The position numbers and the translations under genes are program-made. 64,000 nt of DNA from Paralichthys olivaceus (taxonomy: Eukaryota > Chordata > Actinopteri > Pleuronectiformes > Paralichthyidae). The notes beneath the pieces are model-generated. The model saw nothing but the letters and a program-made list of their open reading frames with translations, was not told the origin of the DNA and searched no databases. The DNA is taken from the NCBI RefSeq assembly GCF_024713975.1, contig NC_091103.1, positions 6,885,501 through 6,949,500 on the forward strand. The letters are read 5' to 3'. Positions 35,824-51,100 of the stretch are shown here, in pieces (positions within the stretch are counted from its first letter, which is position 1; every line of letters begins with the position of its first letter).

Positions 35824-36466
35824 GGAAGTGGCGATAGAGACAGAAAAACTGACGTGTAGCCAGGAAGCTCGCTGGAGGGATGCCCAGATGGCACCCATGG
35901 ATTTAATTCCAGGGTTGTGCTGAGTGGAGGCTAGATGAAGAGAGCACTGCTGCTGCAGAGTCAGAAACAAGCACTTTGTTTCTGAATTGTAGGAAAACGG
36001 AAAGAAAGTTCTGTTGAAAAGTTTCCAAACAAGAACAAAGAGATTGGAGGGATGGTTTTGATAATGATCAAGTCATTTGAAGCAGAATCCAAACTACAGC
36101 GACTCTGCTTTAGAGAGAGTCCAAAAATATTCATATGGGGCAAAACATGCTGGAAAAAACCAGCAGGGTTTATGAAGTGAGAGGCGTGATGATCCTGAAG
36201 CTGTAGCGTCCACTGTCGTGAAGGAGGAAGGAGTCAATCTGTGTTCAGTAACTTCTAGACGCTGACCTTGTCAAGTGTCAGAAGACATTAAAATCAGCTG
36301 CAACAAGCACTGAAGTTCACCAAAAATCCTGGCATGGAAGTATTGTAGAGTGATGTTATAAGTTATATTTAAAAAGACGTCAATAACGTATACAAACAAT
36401 TTCTTGACTTAAAAGGGTATGGTGGTATTTTTCAACCTCGGCTACATTTATAAATGTGAGTGTGTA

Positions 36467-37114
36467 AATAAAAATAAAAATGTGTATTGGTCCACTAAAT
36501 TATTGGGCAACTCAGTGGCAGTGGCTACAATTAAATCTTCAGGGGCAACTATGACCTAGTTGATCTAATGGATGGATTCCAAAAGAAAGTGCAATTTATG
36601 ACCCAGGTTGAAAAATAATGGAGTACCTCTGTAATGGACAAAGAGAGTTATTTAAAGCAGCATTGTCCTCCACAGGTTAAGGGCCTTACAACACTTCCCG
36701 TCAGATAACTTGGAATAAAAAAGCATTCATATAATGTTTCCTGTATGTAGCCTGAAGGCCAAATACCTGAGCAGTGAGTGACAAAAACACATGGACGCAA
36801 AATGTGTTGTGTTGTGTCGAGTTGCGTTTTGGAGTGCACAGTCAGATCTGAAAACCCTTTGATTGCAAAACGTCCTTGAATGCCTCTTTTCTCACCGTGC
36901 ATCTGTGAATGCATCACGTCTACTAACAAATGATTGTAACTGTCTTCTTTTTGTGACAGAATTTTGTACTTGTGACTTTATACTGAGCAATATGTTTGTC
37001 GATTTATCTTTTCTGCCTATTTTTATAGATAATACCAGAAGTATTTTGTACTGTTTGTATGTCACTGTTTGCTTTAGAGATTTTATAAAAAAAAAAACAA
37101 GGTTTTATAATAAA
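36467..37114 (+). terminator. Poly(A) signals of mpzl2
   Basis: AATAAA occurs at 36467-36472 (with overlapping repeats to about 36480) and at 37109-37114. These imply 3' UTRs of about 0.65 or 1.3 kb after the distal stop codon. Confidence 0.5.
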
Positions 37115-37560
37115 AATGCCTTTATATCCTCTTTTTTTTAATCAAATACATTTCCCTACACAAAGCTGATCTGTGCAAACACACCAGTTGGCCCCGGAAG
37201 CAAACAATCACACATAACTTGACGTGATTTGACAGAACTCATCTATTATGTAAGAGAGGAATCTCATTATCCAGCATTTATTATGCATCATTATTTTTAA
37301 TGTACTCCAGTTGTGTGCTTATGCTGTGGCTGTCTGCAGAGCTTTGCTTGTTTACCTGTTACAGCGAGAAATCGTTGTTTAATTTGTGGCAGGTTCAATA
37401 TGTATCACGTTACCTTTAATGTGTGACTTAAATATGGTTTTCCTTGTTTGCCGGATGATATCGTTCATGCCCATGAATATGTTACTCCTGTGTGTGTGTG
37501 TATGCATTGATAAAAGTCTGTTCCTCTAGGTGCAGCTTTAGTTACTGAGTGACAGATCGA

Positions 37561-37614
<54 letters not shown>

Positions 37615-38151
37615 TTAGATTTGGTCAGAGCATGGATGACTAACGCTAAAATGAGGGACAGGGCAGGAGAGAGGTGTGTTTATCCAAAGCCAAATAATTA
37701 CATGTGCACTAGTGTTGAACTGGTTGAACGACAGTGTTGTTTCTGGAGAATCTTGTTTGTATCACCAAAGCTTCTGTGAATTAATCTTGCGGAGCTTGAA
37801 CAGTGGCCTTCAAATGATTCTCCCTCTTCAATATTCAGCCGTGGGTGTGGAAATAAACTGGTTCAGATGTTCAGGGCATAATGTTATATTTTCTGTAACA
37901 TAGCCTGGCTAATTTGGTCTCGCAACAGCTAACTAAAACATCTACACATCAGGTTCGGGATTAATGTTAAACACAGAAAAAAACATATGCCTATTTTCTC
38001 TATTAAGAGCCATTTACCCAGAATGCAGTGCAACTTGAGGAACACTTTGTATTTTGAGTGAAGATGTTATTTCCTTTTCTTGATTGGAACTCAGTCATCA
38101 TCACTGCTATCACCTCACCCAAACAGAACCAGTGTATGTGTGTGTGTGTGT

Positions 38152-38188
<37 letters not shown>

Positions 38189-39695
38189 CAAATACAAAGG
38201 AAACACTGAATTTTAAACATAACCGACTGCATCCACACAGATTTGATTGTATATCTCCAACTATTTTACTGTCACTTCTCCAGGGTGACGGCCACACTCC
38301 TGAGAGAGGTGTTCTCAACCGTTCCTTGTTCATGACTCATTTAATAAGATATTATCTCCATTGTGTGTTCATTAATGCAACACACACAAGCCTTTTTTCC
38401 AAAAGAATAGACTCATACGTGCATTGTCCGATAAAGGAATGAATGGAAACTCTGAATATGTCCTTCTCGCTCTCTGTTTAACTTGTTGTGTGTCTTGCTT
38501 CATCTCTCTCTCTCTCTTTCTCTTGGTCCAATCTGCATTCCACACTTCAGGATGGGTCGTACCTGGCACAGTATTGTGGAGGAACACTAAATTCCTTTTC
38601 ACAACTCACATGTGTGTGTGCAAATGTCTACTTGTACTCAAATCTTTGTGAGGACCATTTTGAGTAATGATCTTACATAGTGAGGACATTTTGGGAAGGT
38701 GAGAAATTCGGGGGAATGTGAGGACATTTTGGTCGTGAGGGGCTGTCTGAGGGTTAGAGTCAGAATTGGAGTCATGCATTTTGTTGTAATGGTTCATGTA
38801 AGTGTAAGGGGCTCAAATTAATTATACTAATATAATTATAAGATGGTAGTACAAAGATGTGTGTTTGTTTGTTTGCGTGTGATCCAGTTATGACTGATGT
38901 TGTCCGGACCTAAATCTGTTTACAGTCACACAGTCATTATGGGAACTTCTCCACCTTTTGAGGACAAAAAACGTCCCTATAATGTAAACCGTAATCATTT
39001 AAAGTCTCCAGGAAATAAATGTAAGTCAATGTAATTTCCTATGACGTCATAAAGACACAATTATTTGGTGTGTGTGAACAACAGGTTTGCAGAGAAGTCA
39101 ACTCACTGGCATGTTCTGTAGCTATGAGACCAAATGTTTGACTGACAGCTGTAGCTCTCTACGCACATATACACACCCACATGTGCACACAAACACAAAT
39201 CCATTCAGTCTAAAGGTAGAGGGGCAGCTCTGTTTGCCTCAGTGAATCATATACAGTGAAGCCTCTTATAGCTCTTGAAGCTATTGAGTAATGCTGCCTC
39301 ACTTGTTTGTGACAGGGCAACAAAAGTTTCTCTGCGTGTGAAACCTTTAAATTACACTGAGATTAGTGGTGTGTAGCAATTCAGCTTTTCATCAACTATT
39401 CATCCCGTAGAGAGCACAGACTGATGAATAAACTGCAGGACTCTCACTATTTTTTTTGACAAAGGATAATGGTTGCCTACATCGTCTGCGGGCAGAATTC
39501 AAACCACCTTTATTAGTCCCCTTAGTGTTGACAACAGAAGAACAGGTCTGTTGTCGGGCAGAGACGCCAGAGAGCCAGCGAGTGGGGAGAGCCTTCATTG
39601 TGAACGAGACGATTTCAGCTGAAACTGAGACCAGGCTACTGTAAGCAGACAGAGAACCCCTGTATTCACTCTCACAATGCATAACACAATGTAGA

Positions 39696-39749
<54 letters not shown>

Positions 39750-41099
39750 CATATCCAGGTAAGAGCCATAGGACCTTATCTTCCGACGGAGGATGGGGCG
39801 TCTCTATCAAATTAAAGCAGATAGTGTTAATATGGTTCACACAATGCTGCACTGTGGAACACAGAAATTTGCGAATGCTCACTCAGTATCTATTCAACCA
39901 AAGAGGAAGTGATATCCCTGCATCAGTGTGGGAACTGTTACAAAATATTATTAACAGATACAATATAAACACTGTACTTGTGAATGGAGGCAGGGAAGAG
40001 GACGCCTGTGCCACATCTATCGGAGAGGACTTCCACAAAGGTTTGCAAAAAAAATTGGGGTTTGCAATGAGCGGGATGGCTAAATCCAAGTAGGTTCAGG
40101 TTAGAGCATAAAAACGTTCTGTTACATGTGGAGACAGATCAAACAGAGAAATAATTAACCTTATTATCCTCAAATCAAATGTTACAGGATTCATTTTCAC
40201 ATGGACACATAGTCACTTATTAGTGAGTCTCAAGGTGGCCTGTTCACTTTAATGAACTCATCAACTCTTACAAGACTCCAAATTAGTTTTCACAACACAA
40301 TTTTCTTTTTCAAAAATGCTTTGATTATTGTTTTTCTTCTCATGAAGCCACATTGTTATCTATTTAACTCATAATAGAATATTTTTCTTCACGCATTAGA
40401 CTGTAATTTTGTCAAATATTGAATCAGTCTGTGGCACACAGCTGCACCACTGTGTTTAAGAGAGCAGGGCCCAAAGTAATTGGGGATGCTGCTCTCATTT
40501 GGTATCCTCTGATGTGTCGTGAAATGAAATAAGGTTATGAAACACGATTACGGCGCCTTTTTCTGTCAGAATTGAGGAAACGCTCCTGTTAGACCAGATG
40601 GATGTGAGGATGTAGCTGACAATCCTGACCAAATAAAGATGTAAATAAACTTCAAAAGAACTTTGTACAAACACGGAGAGGAGATATAAAAGCATTACAC
40701 CAGAGTGCAACTGAACTAGCAAAGACTAGTAAAACAAATATCTTCTCCCATTAGGGATAATTACAACAGTGAAGACAGAGATCGGGGACAGGGATTGTGA
40801 AGTAATATGCCTAGAAATAGCAGGGGACACCCATTAGAGCGTCCGTGGTTTTGCAGAGGAGCTGACTGGGGAGTTAAGGCAAGAAGGAAGTGGGCCTCAG
40901 GCCTCCACACAATGGGTTCACATGAGGTTATGGAGATGGAACACTGTGTTATATTTTAATATGGTGTTATTTCAGGCACATGCCAGTTTTAGAGTCTTGT
41001 GCTTTTGCTCTAATGCTTATAAGCATAATCCTCATCCAAAATAAACACAATATAATTTTCGGAGGGGCTTTTTTCTTCACTATTGACTTGTGCATGGCC

Positions 41100-41136
<37 letters not shown>

Positions 41137-42144
41137 ATAAATACATACATCTTTACAAAAAGAAAAAACAGAGTAATACAATAAATAGTGCTAGTACAAC
41201 AAGTGTAATAGAATTCAACAGCTGCACAACTTGTGTCCGAAAAGTTTCAACAAACCCTGAAAATGATATGTCTTGTGAAGTTTGAAATAGTAGAATGCAG
41301 TACTGCTAGTGATAGTTTAATGTAGGTGTACCTAATAAATTGTCACCTGAGTCAATGGTTTGGATTTTTGGTGAACTTTCTCAGTCTTTTTTGCAAATTT
41401 GAACAACTTTGTGTTGGTAACTGTTCGAAGCTAATTTGTGCCAGAGAAAGGGGAAAAAAGATGAATGCTGATCAAAATGATGAGATTTAAAATAAGAGTT
41501 ATGTTATTAAAATTATGAGATTATTTTGAGAAAACCTAAATTGTTTTATTAAATTAGTAAATCTTAATTTGAGTCTTTTTAGAATTCAAGTCGTTGTTTT
41601 ACAGTGACAAAGACGCCATTTGATTTAATAACTCAACAACTGAGTAAACAAGTCATTATTTTGAGGTCATAAGTCAAATTTTGAGATAAATAATCATAAT
41701 TTTAAGATAAATAATCACAATTTTAAGATAAATAATCATAATTTTAAGATAAATAATCATAATTTTAAGAAAGAAACTCATTATTTAGAGTTTTGCGTCT
41801 TAACTTTGAGAGAGTTACTCATTCTTATGACTGGCAGGATTTATTCTAACATAGTGTCAGAATTTTCCGGAGTGGTGGACAGAGATGTTGGATTATGATC
41901 ACTCTGCTGAGTGGTGATCATCTCAGTATCTGCTCCTCTTCCTCTCCTGCCTCCTCCTCCTCCTCAGCTCACTTCCTGATACACCTGTTTGTCAGGTAGG
42001 ATCGTGAGTGTGCCAGCGCTGGGACACTGACTCATGACTCCACAGGCTATGGACACGATCTCAGCGGCGCCTTGACGCAGCTCTTTTCTTTTCCATTATT
42101 CTTCTTCTTCTTCTTATCCAGTATCACAATCGTCGCGGACTAAA
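37115..42144. other. Intergenic region between mpzl2 and mpzl3
   Basis: It holds GT microsatellites at 37563-37613, 38137-38183 and 39699-39747, a TA run at 41105-41132, a 21-bp minisatellite at 41685-41768, and repeat-like 'gtgaggacattttggg' sequence near 38650-38740. No gene was found. The last 200 bp are pyrimidine-rich (CTCCTC, CTTCTT) and form the mpzl3 5' flank. Confidence 0.75.
41685..41768. repeat. Minisatellite, four 21-bp units
   Basis: Four tandem copies of the A/T-rich unit GATAAATAATCATAATTTTAA, with one substitution in the second. There are no spacers, so it is not a CRISPR array. Confidence 0.9.
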
Positions 42145-45100
42145 ATGCGTCGCCTGCGCCAGGGGAGCTTCGCTGCGGACGCGGTGTGGCTGCTGTGCGC
42201 GCTCGGTTGTTCGGGTGAGTAAACACACAGGAGGCCGCTGCTCCGTGTCCATGTTTCAACTCAAGTTTCGACAGAGGAGCTGTGTGCGGCTCCATGTTGG
42301 TTCACGCAGGAGGGTGCTGCCTGGCTCCTCATACTCAAGTCAGGATAGGTTTTATTTACGTGTAGTTTGAAGTTTTAAAGCAAGTTTACGGTCCGCACAG
42401 TTCACTTTATTTAAAGTAAAGAGTAGGTTTACTGAGGAGTGAAGTCCACAGCTCCTCACACTCAAACGCCATTTTAAGCTTGCCCTTGTATGACTTGTCG
42501 GTGACAGATAATGTGTCCACACCTGGGAATAAAAGTGCTCACATCTTGTGCCTCTACATGCACACGCACACGTTTACCATGAAAACACATGTGGACTTTA
42601 TTAAGAAGTTGTAGTGAGCTGTGCCTCAAACACCAGACACATGTCTGTCAATTCGTTATTGTTGTTTTGTGGGAATATGTCAACACCAGACCACAGGAGT
42701 CCAGTCTGTCTCCACAGGCTTGGGGTTACAGACAACTTGTTCGCAGTAAGTGAAGATCTGTCCCTGTACCCAGAGGTTACAAACATTTAACAGGATCTGA
42801 ACTGTCGGCTGGTGAAAGTATCTGTTACAGAACAAAACAATGAGAGATGTGTCCAGTAATGTCTTCTGAGTGTCTGTGGCTCTGTCCAAACACAAGCAAC
42901 GTGGACATGTGGGGTTTTTAAATGTGTCGTACATTTGTGCTGCGTTTGCATTTACACTAATTGTAGCCACTCTCTTTTTTCCTGCCATGGTGACAGCAGG
43001 GCAGCACAACATGGTGTTGTCATCCCCCTGACTTATTGTTTGTTTTTTCTCCTCTAAATTTAAATGTCCACATATCTTGTTGTTTGCGGTATCAGCATCC
43101 CCACTGATGAGCTTCCAACTTCCCAGTCCCACTGCTTATCACCAGATTGACAGCATCTATCCTGTCTTCAAGTTAAAGAGTGCTTCAGCTTTCAAGGCCC
43201 CTCTGCTTGATTTCCACTTTTAAGAAGTGATAGCGTTGTTCATGCTGTCCACCCGCTCACCCTGGGGGTCTTTGATTGCCTGATATCTCTCACACTATTT
43301 TCTGTGAGATAAACTTTGTCCTCATCATGGCTGTGGGGTCTTTGATGGAAACAGTGGTGTCAGTCTAGGATCAGATATATCTGCTGATTGCCAGGCTTAC
43401 TTTGCTCTCAGTCAGTCCTCAGTGAGAGGATGGTTTGAGGCCTTTGCTTTGAAATGGAGAAGGATGAGCTTTCATTTATGCTCAGAAAAGACCGTGTAAG
43501 AAACTCTAATGTTGTGTTCAAATACTCAAATACAGCAGTTTTTATAGTGTCATGTTAAAGTCCATGAAGACAGTGATACATTTAAGGTTATAATATTTTG
43601 ATTCGTATCAATGTTAGTCACAGGGTCTTTCAGTTGCAATGATTTGGTCTCTACAGCTTTTTGATAGAGAGCTATGAACTCTGCTTCTTATATTCATGGT
43701 CCCAGGATGAGTTATACTAATGCCTTAAGTGGCATGCCAACGTTTCATCCAGCAAAACCACCAGGTAGGTTTTTTTTTCAGGGAAATAACATGACACATT
43801 TTTGGGAAATATTCATGGTTCCCAGAGGATGCATCCCACTGATGTCGATCATCCCCTGGCTTTATTTTGCTCTAATGCAGAGTGTGTCTATAGCAAGTTG
43901 TGGGCACAGCTCAGCTCGGCCTCCCTTGGCGTTGTGAATGAAGTGTAACACGATGAAAACACACCTGGTGTCAAACACAGGAGCAGACGCTTTGCGTGGA
44001 AGTGAAGGCCCCTGACAGACAGAGGTGTAACAAGTCTGTCAAACGCAACAAGAGAGGCCAGTGAGAAACTTCCATAAGACTGTTCTCAGTTTAGTGTTTC
44101 CCAAGAGGGAAATGCTTTGCTGACACTTCATGTTACCACAGTGTGTGCGTATTTGTAGCTGCTATCAGGTTTGCTTACAGCATGGGTGAGTAAAATGTCA
44201 CACCCGTGTATTCTCTCTGTCCTTGCTCTCATTGTACCTGAACACCTTTAACATCTAAATATGCACATATCACATATCAACCCTGACCTTCTACCCTTTC
44301 ACTTCCAGTCCCTCCTCTAGTCGCCTCCATTTCGGTGAGTTCTCCGCCAGAAGTCCATGCATTCAGTGGGGACGCCGTCAAGTTGTCCTGCGCTTTCACT
44401 TCCACCAGCAGGCCAACCAGTAAGATGACTGTGGACTGGTCTTACAGGCCCCAGAGTGGAGGCCCACCACAGGCAGTGAGTATACGTTTATCAGAAGGTG
44501 TTTAAATGAACATGTCTATCTGAAGTCTATCCGTTCTAAATGTTGAGATGCTCGCTCTTAGTTTTACTTTTTTAAGAACCGTGAGAAAAACATTCTTCAT
44601 GATTTGATGCCTTTATCTAAACATTATGAGGTAAATGTTTAGGAAAACCAAGACACACGGCTGAGCAGCACACCAGCTGAACGCTGATGCTGTCCTTGAA
44701 TGAATACATCATTTAGAGAGAGTTATTTCAAGAAAATCCAGTTCGCTTTGAGAAAGAGAAACATTTTGTGCTATTCTTTTTCGTCTGTTTACCATTGAAT
44801 CAATATTTATTCAAGGTGTCAGATTACTCCTTGGAATACTTGTATTTTCACTTAAACTTAAATCTTTATTTCTCCACAGAGGAGTCTAAGTTTACAGAGT
44901 CTGAGTTTACAGATGTGTCCGATGACACTGTTTGTGTTTGTGTGAGTGCGTGTTTCAGCGAGACGAGCTGAATGAATGAATGAATGAATGAATGAATGTG
45001 CACAAAGAAAGATTTAAAAGCATTGATCATCATGTGAGGATCAGTGTTGACATTGTGGCGTCATCTCAAACAAATCAATGTTTAAACTGTAGCATGGCAG

Positions 45101-48100
45101 CTGAGTCGGTGTGTCATTGAGTGTTCACAAAGTAGTGAGAGAGAGAGAGAAAAGTGTGTGTGTGTGTGCGCGTGTGCACAGCTTAATGAAGTGAGAGGTG
45201 TTACTTTTGAAAAACTGCAAATTCAAAAGAAAAACAATTTTAAAATAGGACAAAAATCAAACAAACCAATAAATACATAACAATTAGATATGAGACTAAT
45301 AATACTTAGAGGAGTGGTTACCCATTTGTTAATGCACAGATGGATATTGGCTGTAAAATGATATTAATATGATGTCAACATATGACCTTTAATAACTGGT
45401 AAACCAAAGAGTAATACATATTCTCTTTGGACACTTGTATTTTAAAAGTAATTGTACAATTTACACAGCAATGTAAACATGCCAGAGTTTCAGCATTTCG
45501 ATCTCACACTTTGTGTACAGGTATGTGTCATCCTATGCTTCTTCTTTGACTCTCTGACTGATCTGAGCACTACATGTTCACCTACCCCGAAGAAGACATA
45601 CACCGAGTCACCCTGTGTTTTAACGTAGATTCTCTATGCATTAGCAAGTTTCATTTACCAGCATCACTGGACTGATCCCGTATTCAACCCGCCACCTTCC
45701 AGCACACGCTTTTGCGTCTTGCAGGGGGCTTCATCAGGAAACCCTTTCTGGTCAGCTACCTTAAAACCCCTCCCTCTGTGGCAGTGTTGTGGTCTCGAGA
45801 TGCCTTCAGATGTTTCCATTCCAACCCATAACTGCACTCAGTCCTCTAACCCCACACACAGTCTGGGTTCAGCTTCAGCCACATCATTTAAGCAGCTCCA
45901 TTTGGACTTGAGGATAGCCATCATGTGTGGTTCTGCGAAATCGCATTTGAGCACAGAAATCCATAGTGTGGTAGCTACAACTCTTTATGCCATCATCTCC
46001 TATAGGAGCACTCAGACTTAAGTGGAAGCTAATGTTTTGTGGCTGTGCTGATATGGAGTGCTGTTGGTTTAGTCATTAAGATCCAGTTGTCTTGTTTTAA
46101 AGAGTGTAGGGGGAGGAGAAGAAAAAGGACTGCATGTTATATCAGTGTTAGTTTGTGTATGCATGCATGTGTCAGCAGAAAGTCAGGCGATGAAGTTGCA
46201 CAACTACAATAAAAAGGCGTGTCGGTATGAGGAAAAAGCCACAACACTGTCTGCATATCCTTTGACAACCACCCCAGCTCATTTGTTCTCTTTATCACAG
46301 ATAAATAATGAGAGCCAGTTTCTTGATGCATAGATGGAACCAAGGCTGGAGGTTTCTAATTTCAATTTCTAAGCCTGCATTTACTCTCCATCCAATTTCA
46401 TTAGGCGTTTTGGCAAGTTTTTTTGGCATGTGCGTCCCCCCGGTCGTATATCACACCGAGAGAGACCATGAATAAGCATGTGAAAAGCTCCGTCAGAAAA
46501 AATATTTTTTGCTGCCAAAGCTTTAGTGTCAATCCGAAGTGCTGCAGTGCTTCAGTGACTTGTATAATTACCTCAGCCCTGATGAGAATTCATTTTGTAG
46601 ATTGGAGAAGAGAGGCTGGATGTTCAATCAAATATCAGTGGGAGCTGATGGTAATTGGAGGATTTAGCAATTGAATTCTGCTGAATAAGTTCAAGAAAAG
46701 ATTAATTATGAAGATGTACAACCTGAAGTGAGACACTGTTGTCTAGTCAGTGGAAGCTTTTGTTTGTCATGGTCGTACCGCAGCATTTTTCCTCAGAGGG
46801 CTGAGGTGTCTGTTCGCAGACCGAGCAGACTCGTACGTCGTCACTGACTTCATGCTGCTCTTATGTAGGCTTAGCCGTGCCAAGTCCTGAAATGATCAGT
46901 CATGAATGAATAACAGAGCAGGGAGATACAAGTGTTATCTCCGACCAAGTTTTACAGTCTCTTAGAAAATGCTGCAGATAGACACAGAGCTGTAAAAATA
47001 TAAAGCTGTATCAGTGTCTGTGATTTTTCTTTTCTCTGCTTCAGTTTATTGGGAGGTCAGACGCAGTTATCCGTGTTGACAGTGTTCATAGTGTTTAAAC
47101 CTTTAGGCAGTAAATAAATACACATTTGCATGATCTTGATTTAGGCTGCATCAGTAAGTAGGAAATATTGTTCGAGGTTTCCGTGTGCAGACTTGATAAT
47201 GCGAACCCAGATTTTACTCTCATGAATATATTATTCATTTTTGTAAATATATGGGTGATATTTATGTACTGCACTGCAATAATACATTTGATTTTTTGTA
47301 TTACTCTTGACTTATATACATGGTATGCTCTTATATACATAATATACTCTATATATGCTATATATGCTGTAGACTTTGTAATACAAACTGATTTTATACA
47401 TCCTATATTTTGCCATTTTATTTTACCCCACCAAAGGAGTTTATGTTCTCCTTTGTGTTTTTGTTTGTTCGTTTGATATTTAGCAGGATTATGCAAAAAA
47501 TACATTTTGTGTAGAAGTGGAGGTATGACCCAAGGAATAAAACATAAGTTTTGGACTGGATCCAATAATCCTTTTCAAGAGTCTTTTAAACATTTTCATT
47601 CTATTCAGGGACTGATTAAGTTTTTGCAATTTGGTGCAGATCCAAATAAAGATGTGGATCTAGTGAATTTAAATGTGGTTTCATAAGGGGACTGTTGGGC
47701 CTTGGCAGAGGGATGCAGACAACTTGCTGACATGGCACATCCTCTTGAATCCATCAATTGAGTTATTTTTTTATCTGTATTAGCTAAAATAGTTTCTCTC
47801 TTATTGCAATGGTCAATATGTCATTAACAATTGTAAAATATAGTTTCAGGAGCATGTGGTTTTGATATCGTGACGTGAGAGCAAGCATCTTTGGGATTTC
47901 AACATACTGTTGAATCCAACATGGTTGTGAATTTGGACAAAAGTTATTACTCAATAAGCTGATTTTATCTCTTTACTTGCTCTATGTTGCTTTATGTGGT
48001 TTCTCCTCTGTTTTGAACAAAAAATGTCTCTGTGGGATTCATTAAAATATATTCTGATTCTAATACCTGAACCTTGGGTCAGCGCCATGTACAATACTTT

Positions 48101-51100
48101 GTTTTCTTTCTTTTTCTCTTGCATTGTCTTACAGTTTGTTTTTCAGCTTTCATTAAATTGAATGTATATTAAGTAAACAAAGGGTATAAAACAGCACAAA
48201 TATAGTGCAGCACAGAAACAGTATCTAAGACCAACTGAGATTATGTGGCTACAAATATTTTTGGATTCAACCTTGTTCTGTTCCTGTTTGTGTTTTTAGT
48301 CTCAGTGTTAGTGGTGACTAATCTAAAAAGAAAACTCTCCAAACCTTGGTTGACTCTGAGATAAACAAACAGTATTTTCATTCCCCCTTCTCCACCCACA
48401 GATGTCTTGCCTTGGAGAGGTCAGCTTGATGTGGGAGTAATGACGGGATGGAGTTTAGTTGTTGAAGACAGAATGATACTTGATCAAATTTGTATTCAAA
48501 CTAGTGCAGTGTCTGTTCTGAACCTGCCTGGTTGGAAGGGTCTGTTCTCTTGTCCTGTAGCTCTGGAGCTACTTCAGAATTATCCCTTGTCATTAGTGAG
48601 TCCTCCTCAAACAGTTCTATAACATAGTTCTAGATCACTTCCTTATTGTTTGCAGAATTTTTTCATTAACAGTCTATGGTGCAGAGTGAAGTTAGAAAAC
48701 GTAGTGTTCATCCTACCTGGTTTATCTGCATGAAGATTTTATTGTCAATGTTTTTCATAAAATGAAATTTGCTTTATTACTGCTCACGTGTGTGATCCAA
48801 TATAAGTTTGAATGATTTACTAGACTGTTGTTAATTTTTCTATACATTAGGTGTCAGATATTTCAGGGGTCAGTTATCCTAAGACCCAAATTCACATCTT
48901 TTCAATTTTGAGCCTTTGCTTCTAATCCAACAGGTGTTCTGCCCTTTGCATGGACAATAAAACCCTGACCTCACAGCAACACACCAGTAAATCTTCCAGC
49001 TATGGAAGATTTACTGGTATAAACCTTTTTAATGTTTAATGCCATGACATCAGGAGCAAAGCCACAAGTCAATCCATTTTATTAATCAAAATTTTTTTTT
49101 TTTTTTTTTTTTGTCTTTTAGTTTTTCCACTTCTCCTCACGGGCGTTCCTTCCATCAGACGGTCAGTTCGCTGGCCGTATCCAGTGGCAAGGAACCCCGG
49201 CGCGAGGGGAAGCCTCCATCACTTTGATCAACGCCACGTTGAGTGATAATGGGACCTTTACATGCTCCGTTAGAAACCCTCCTGATGTCCACGGGTCCCC
49301 AACTTCACACACAGTACTCACAGTCACACCAAAAGGTAGGATTGCTTGAAGTTCTCCTCATTTCACAATGCAAAGTACACAATCATTTGACTTCCTACAG
49401 CCTCTTAAAAACTAACTTGAATGCATGTAACATATCGGTGTATTACAAAATCTGATCTTGACTCTTCCAATGTTGTTCCGATGTGTTCTTGATTTAAAAT
49501 CATATGTCTAAAGGTTCACACTCCACTCAGTGCTTGTCCTTATTTCCCCTGAGTTGTCTGCGTTTGGCTTTTGTAAACTGTATACTACATGCAGAGTCTG
49601 CACCGGGAGAAAGTAGCTTCCACTGCCAGCCCCATATTTTTTGCAGCAGACTAATCCAAACATGTCTTCAGTGTTTGTACAAGCTTGTCATGATGTTGCC
49701 TGTGTGTTTGCCTGCCTCCGCTGACAGCACAGTGCTGATCGTTAGATGCAGGGATGAAGTGGGGGAGCAATCGTCAGATGTAACTTACCTACTTTTACTT
49801 AAGTAAACTGGTTTTTGACTGATGTAACTGCTGTAACTGTTTTGACATGCATTTGTAGAAGGCATCACACTAAGATATATTATTTGTAGGACAGGTTGTT
49901 AATAGTATGTATGTTTTTTAGATTTTGGGAAATACATTGATACTTGATTTTCTTGTGAAAGAGGTAATATTGATATAAGTCTCTCAAAACCCACCACCAC
50001 TCACTCACTGGCTTCAGTTTGGGAATGGAAACAGTCCTCATTCACTGCAATAGACATGTTTTACAGACTTTACAGACTTAAAAAAACCTTGTATACACAT
50101 TAATTTGGTTGTCAAAGAGATATAAGTAGAGTTACTACCAGCACTGCTAAAGCATACTAACATCATCTTTTTAATTTCCTGGATGCCAGGCAATTAGGAA
50201 GTCAGTGGTCCCAGCTAAGACACATCACCCCTATGTGTAGTAGAGACACGTTTACTGAATTGGTAATTTCTTGTTCACTACCATTAAATTGGTTAGAATT
50301 TAATCACTGCAAGTGCAAAGTGACACACAGTATAACAGTATTTTCTGTATATTGGTGTGAACAGCTAATATGTGTATAATTAATGCATTTTTTAAGTGTG
50401 GATGATATCATGATATGATATCATGTACATGCGTGCTGATGAACAGCTTGTTAATGCGTGTCCTGTGACCTCCAACCTTCTCCACAGCCATCAGCGTTCG
50501 CTTCTCTGATGTTGCCGTCCTGCTCGTTTTCATCCTCCTCCCCTCTGGTGTCATCACCATCATTCTGATTGGACAGATAATCTGTCCCAAGAAGAAGCAC
50601 AGCCAATCGAAGGCCTACAGATCACCCATAGAGGTCACGGAGGGGTGAGTAGATTTATTCAACCAATCACTGATGTGGGTCTCTGGGGAGTAATAATAAT
50701 TATTGCAGGCTTTGATGGTTATAGATGCTCTTCTGGATTGCTAATTTGAGGAAGATTACTGGAGATTTGAAAATGGAGGCAGGGGTGTGATTTCAGAGTG
50801 GATGTGCTTTTTGAAGACAGGTGCTGTGAATCAATGAAATTTGAAATGATCAGATCTACGGGCAGGTACACACACGAGAGCTGCTATTTGCTATCTTGAG
50901 TGATGTAACACAGGAAAGAAATGTTGAACATGCTATTACTTGTTGCATTCATTACATGAACATGATGATATAAGCAATAAGCAAGATATCCAGTTCACTT
51001 TGGCACAATATTTTTGTTTTTGATTATTCAGTGAAAATCATTTCTTGTTTGTTATTTTGATCACTCTGGAACTACATCATTTTTTGTGAAACATTTGGAG

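Noticed and set aside
39824-40093. 89-residue plus-strand open frame between mpzl2 and mpzl3
   Set aside because: No recognised family and no promoter or splice context; probably chance.
41685-41768. Regular repeats that could suggest a CRISPR-like array
   Set aside because: Four directly adjacent 21-bp A/T-rich units without spacers; an ordinary minisatellite in an animal genome.
42680-43132. 150-residue minus-strand open frame in mpzl3 intron 1
   Set aside because: No signal peptide, domain or family motif, no splice context, and it lies wholly within an intron.
47095-47565. 156-residue minus-strand open frame in mpzl3 intron 2
   Set aside because: A/T-rich low-complexity composition (Ile/Tyr/Lys) overlapping a family C repeat; no recognisable protein.
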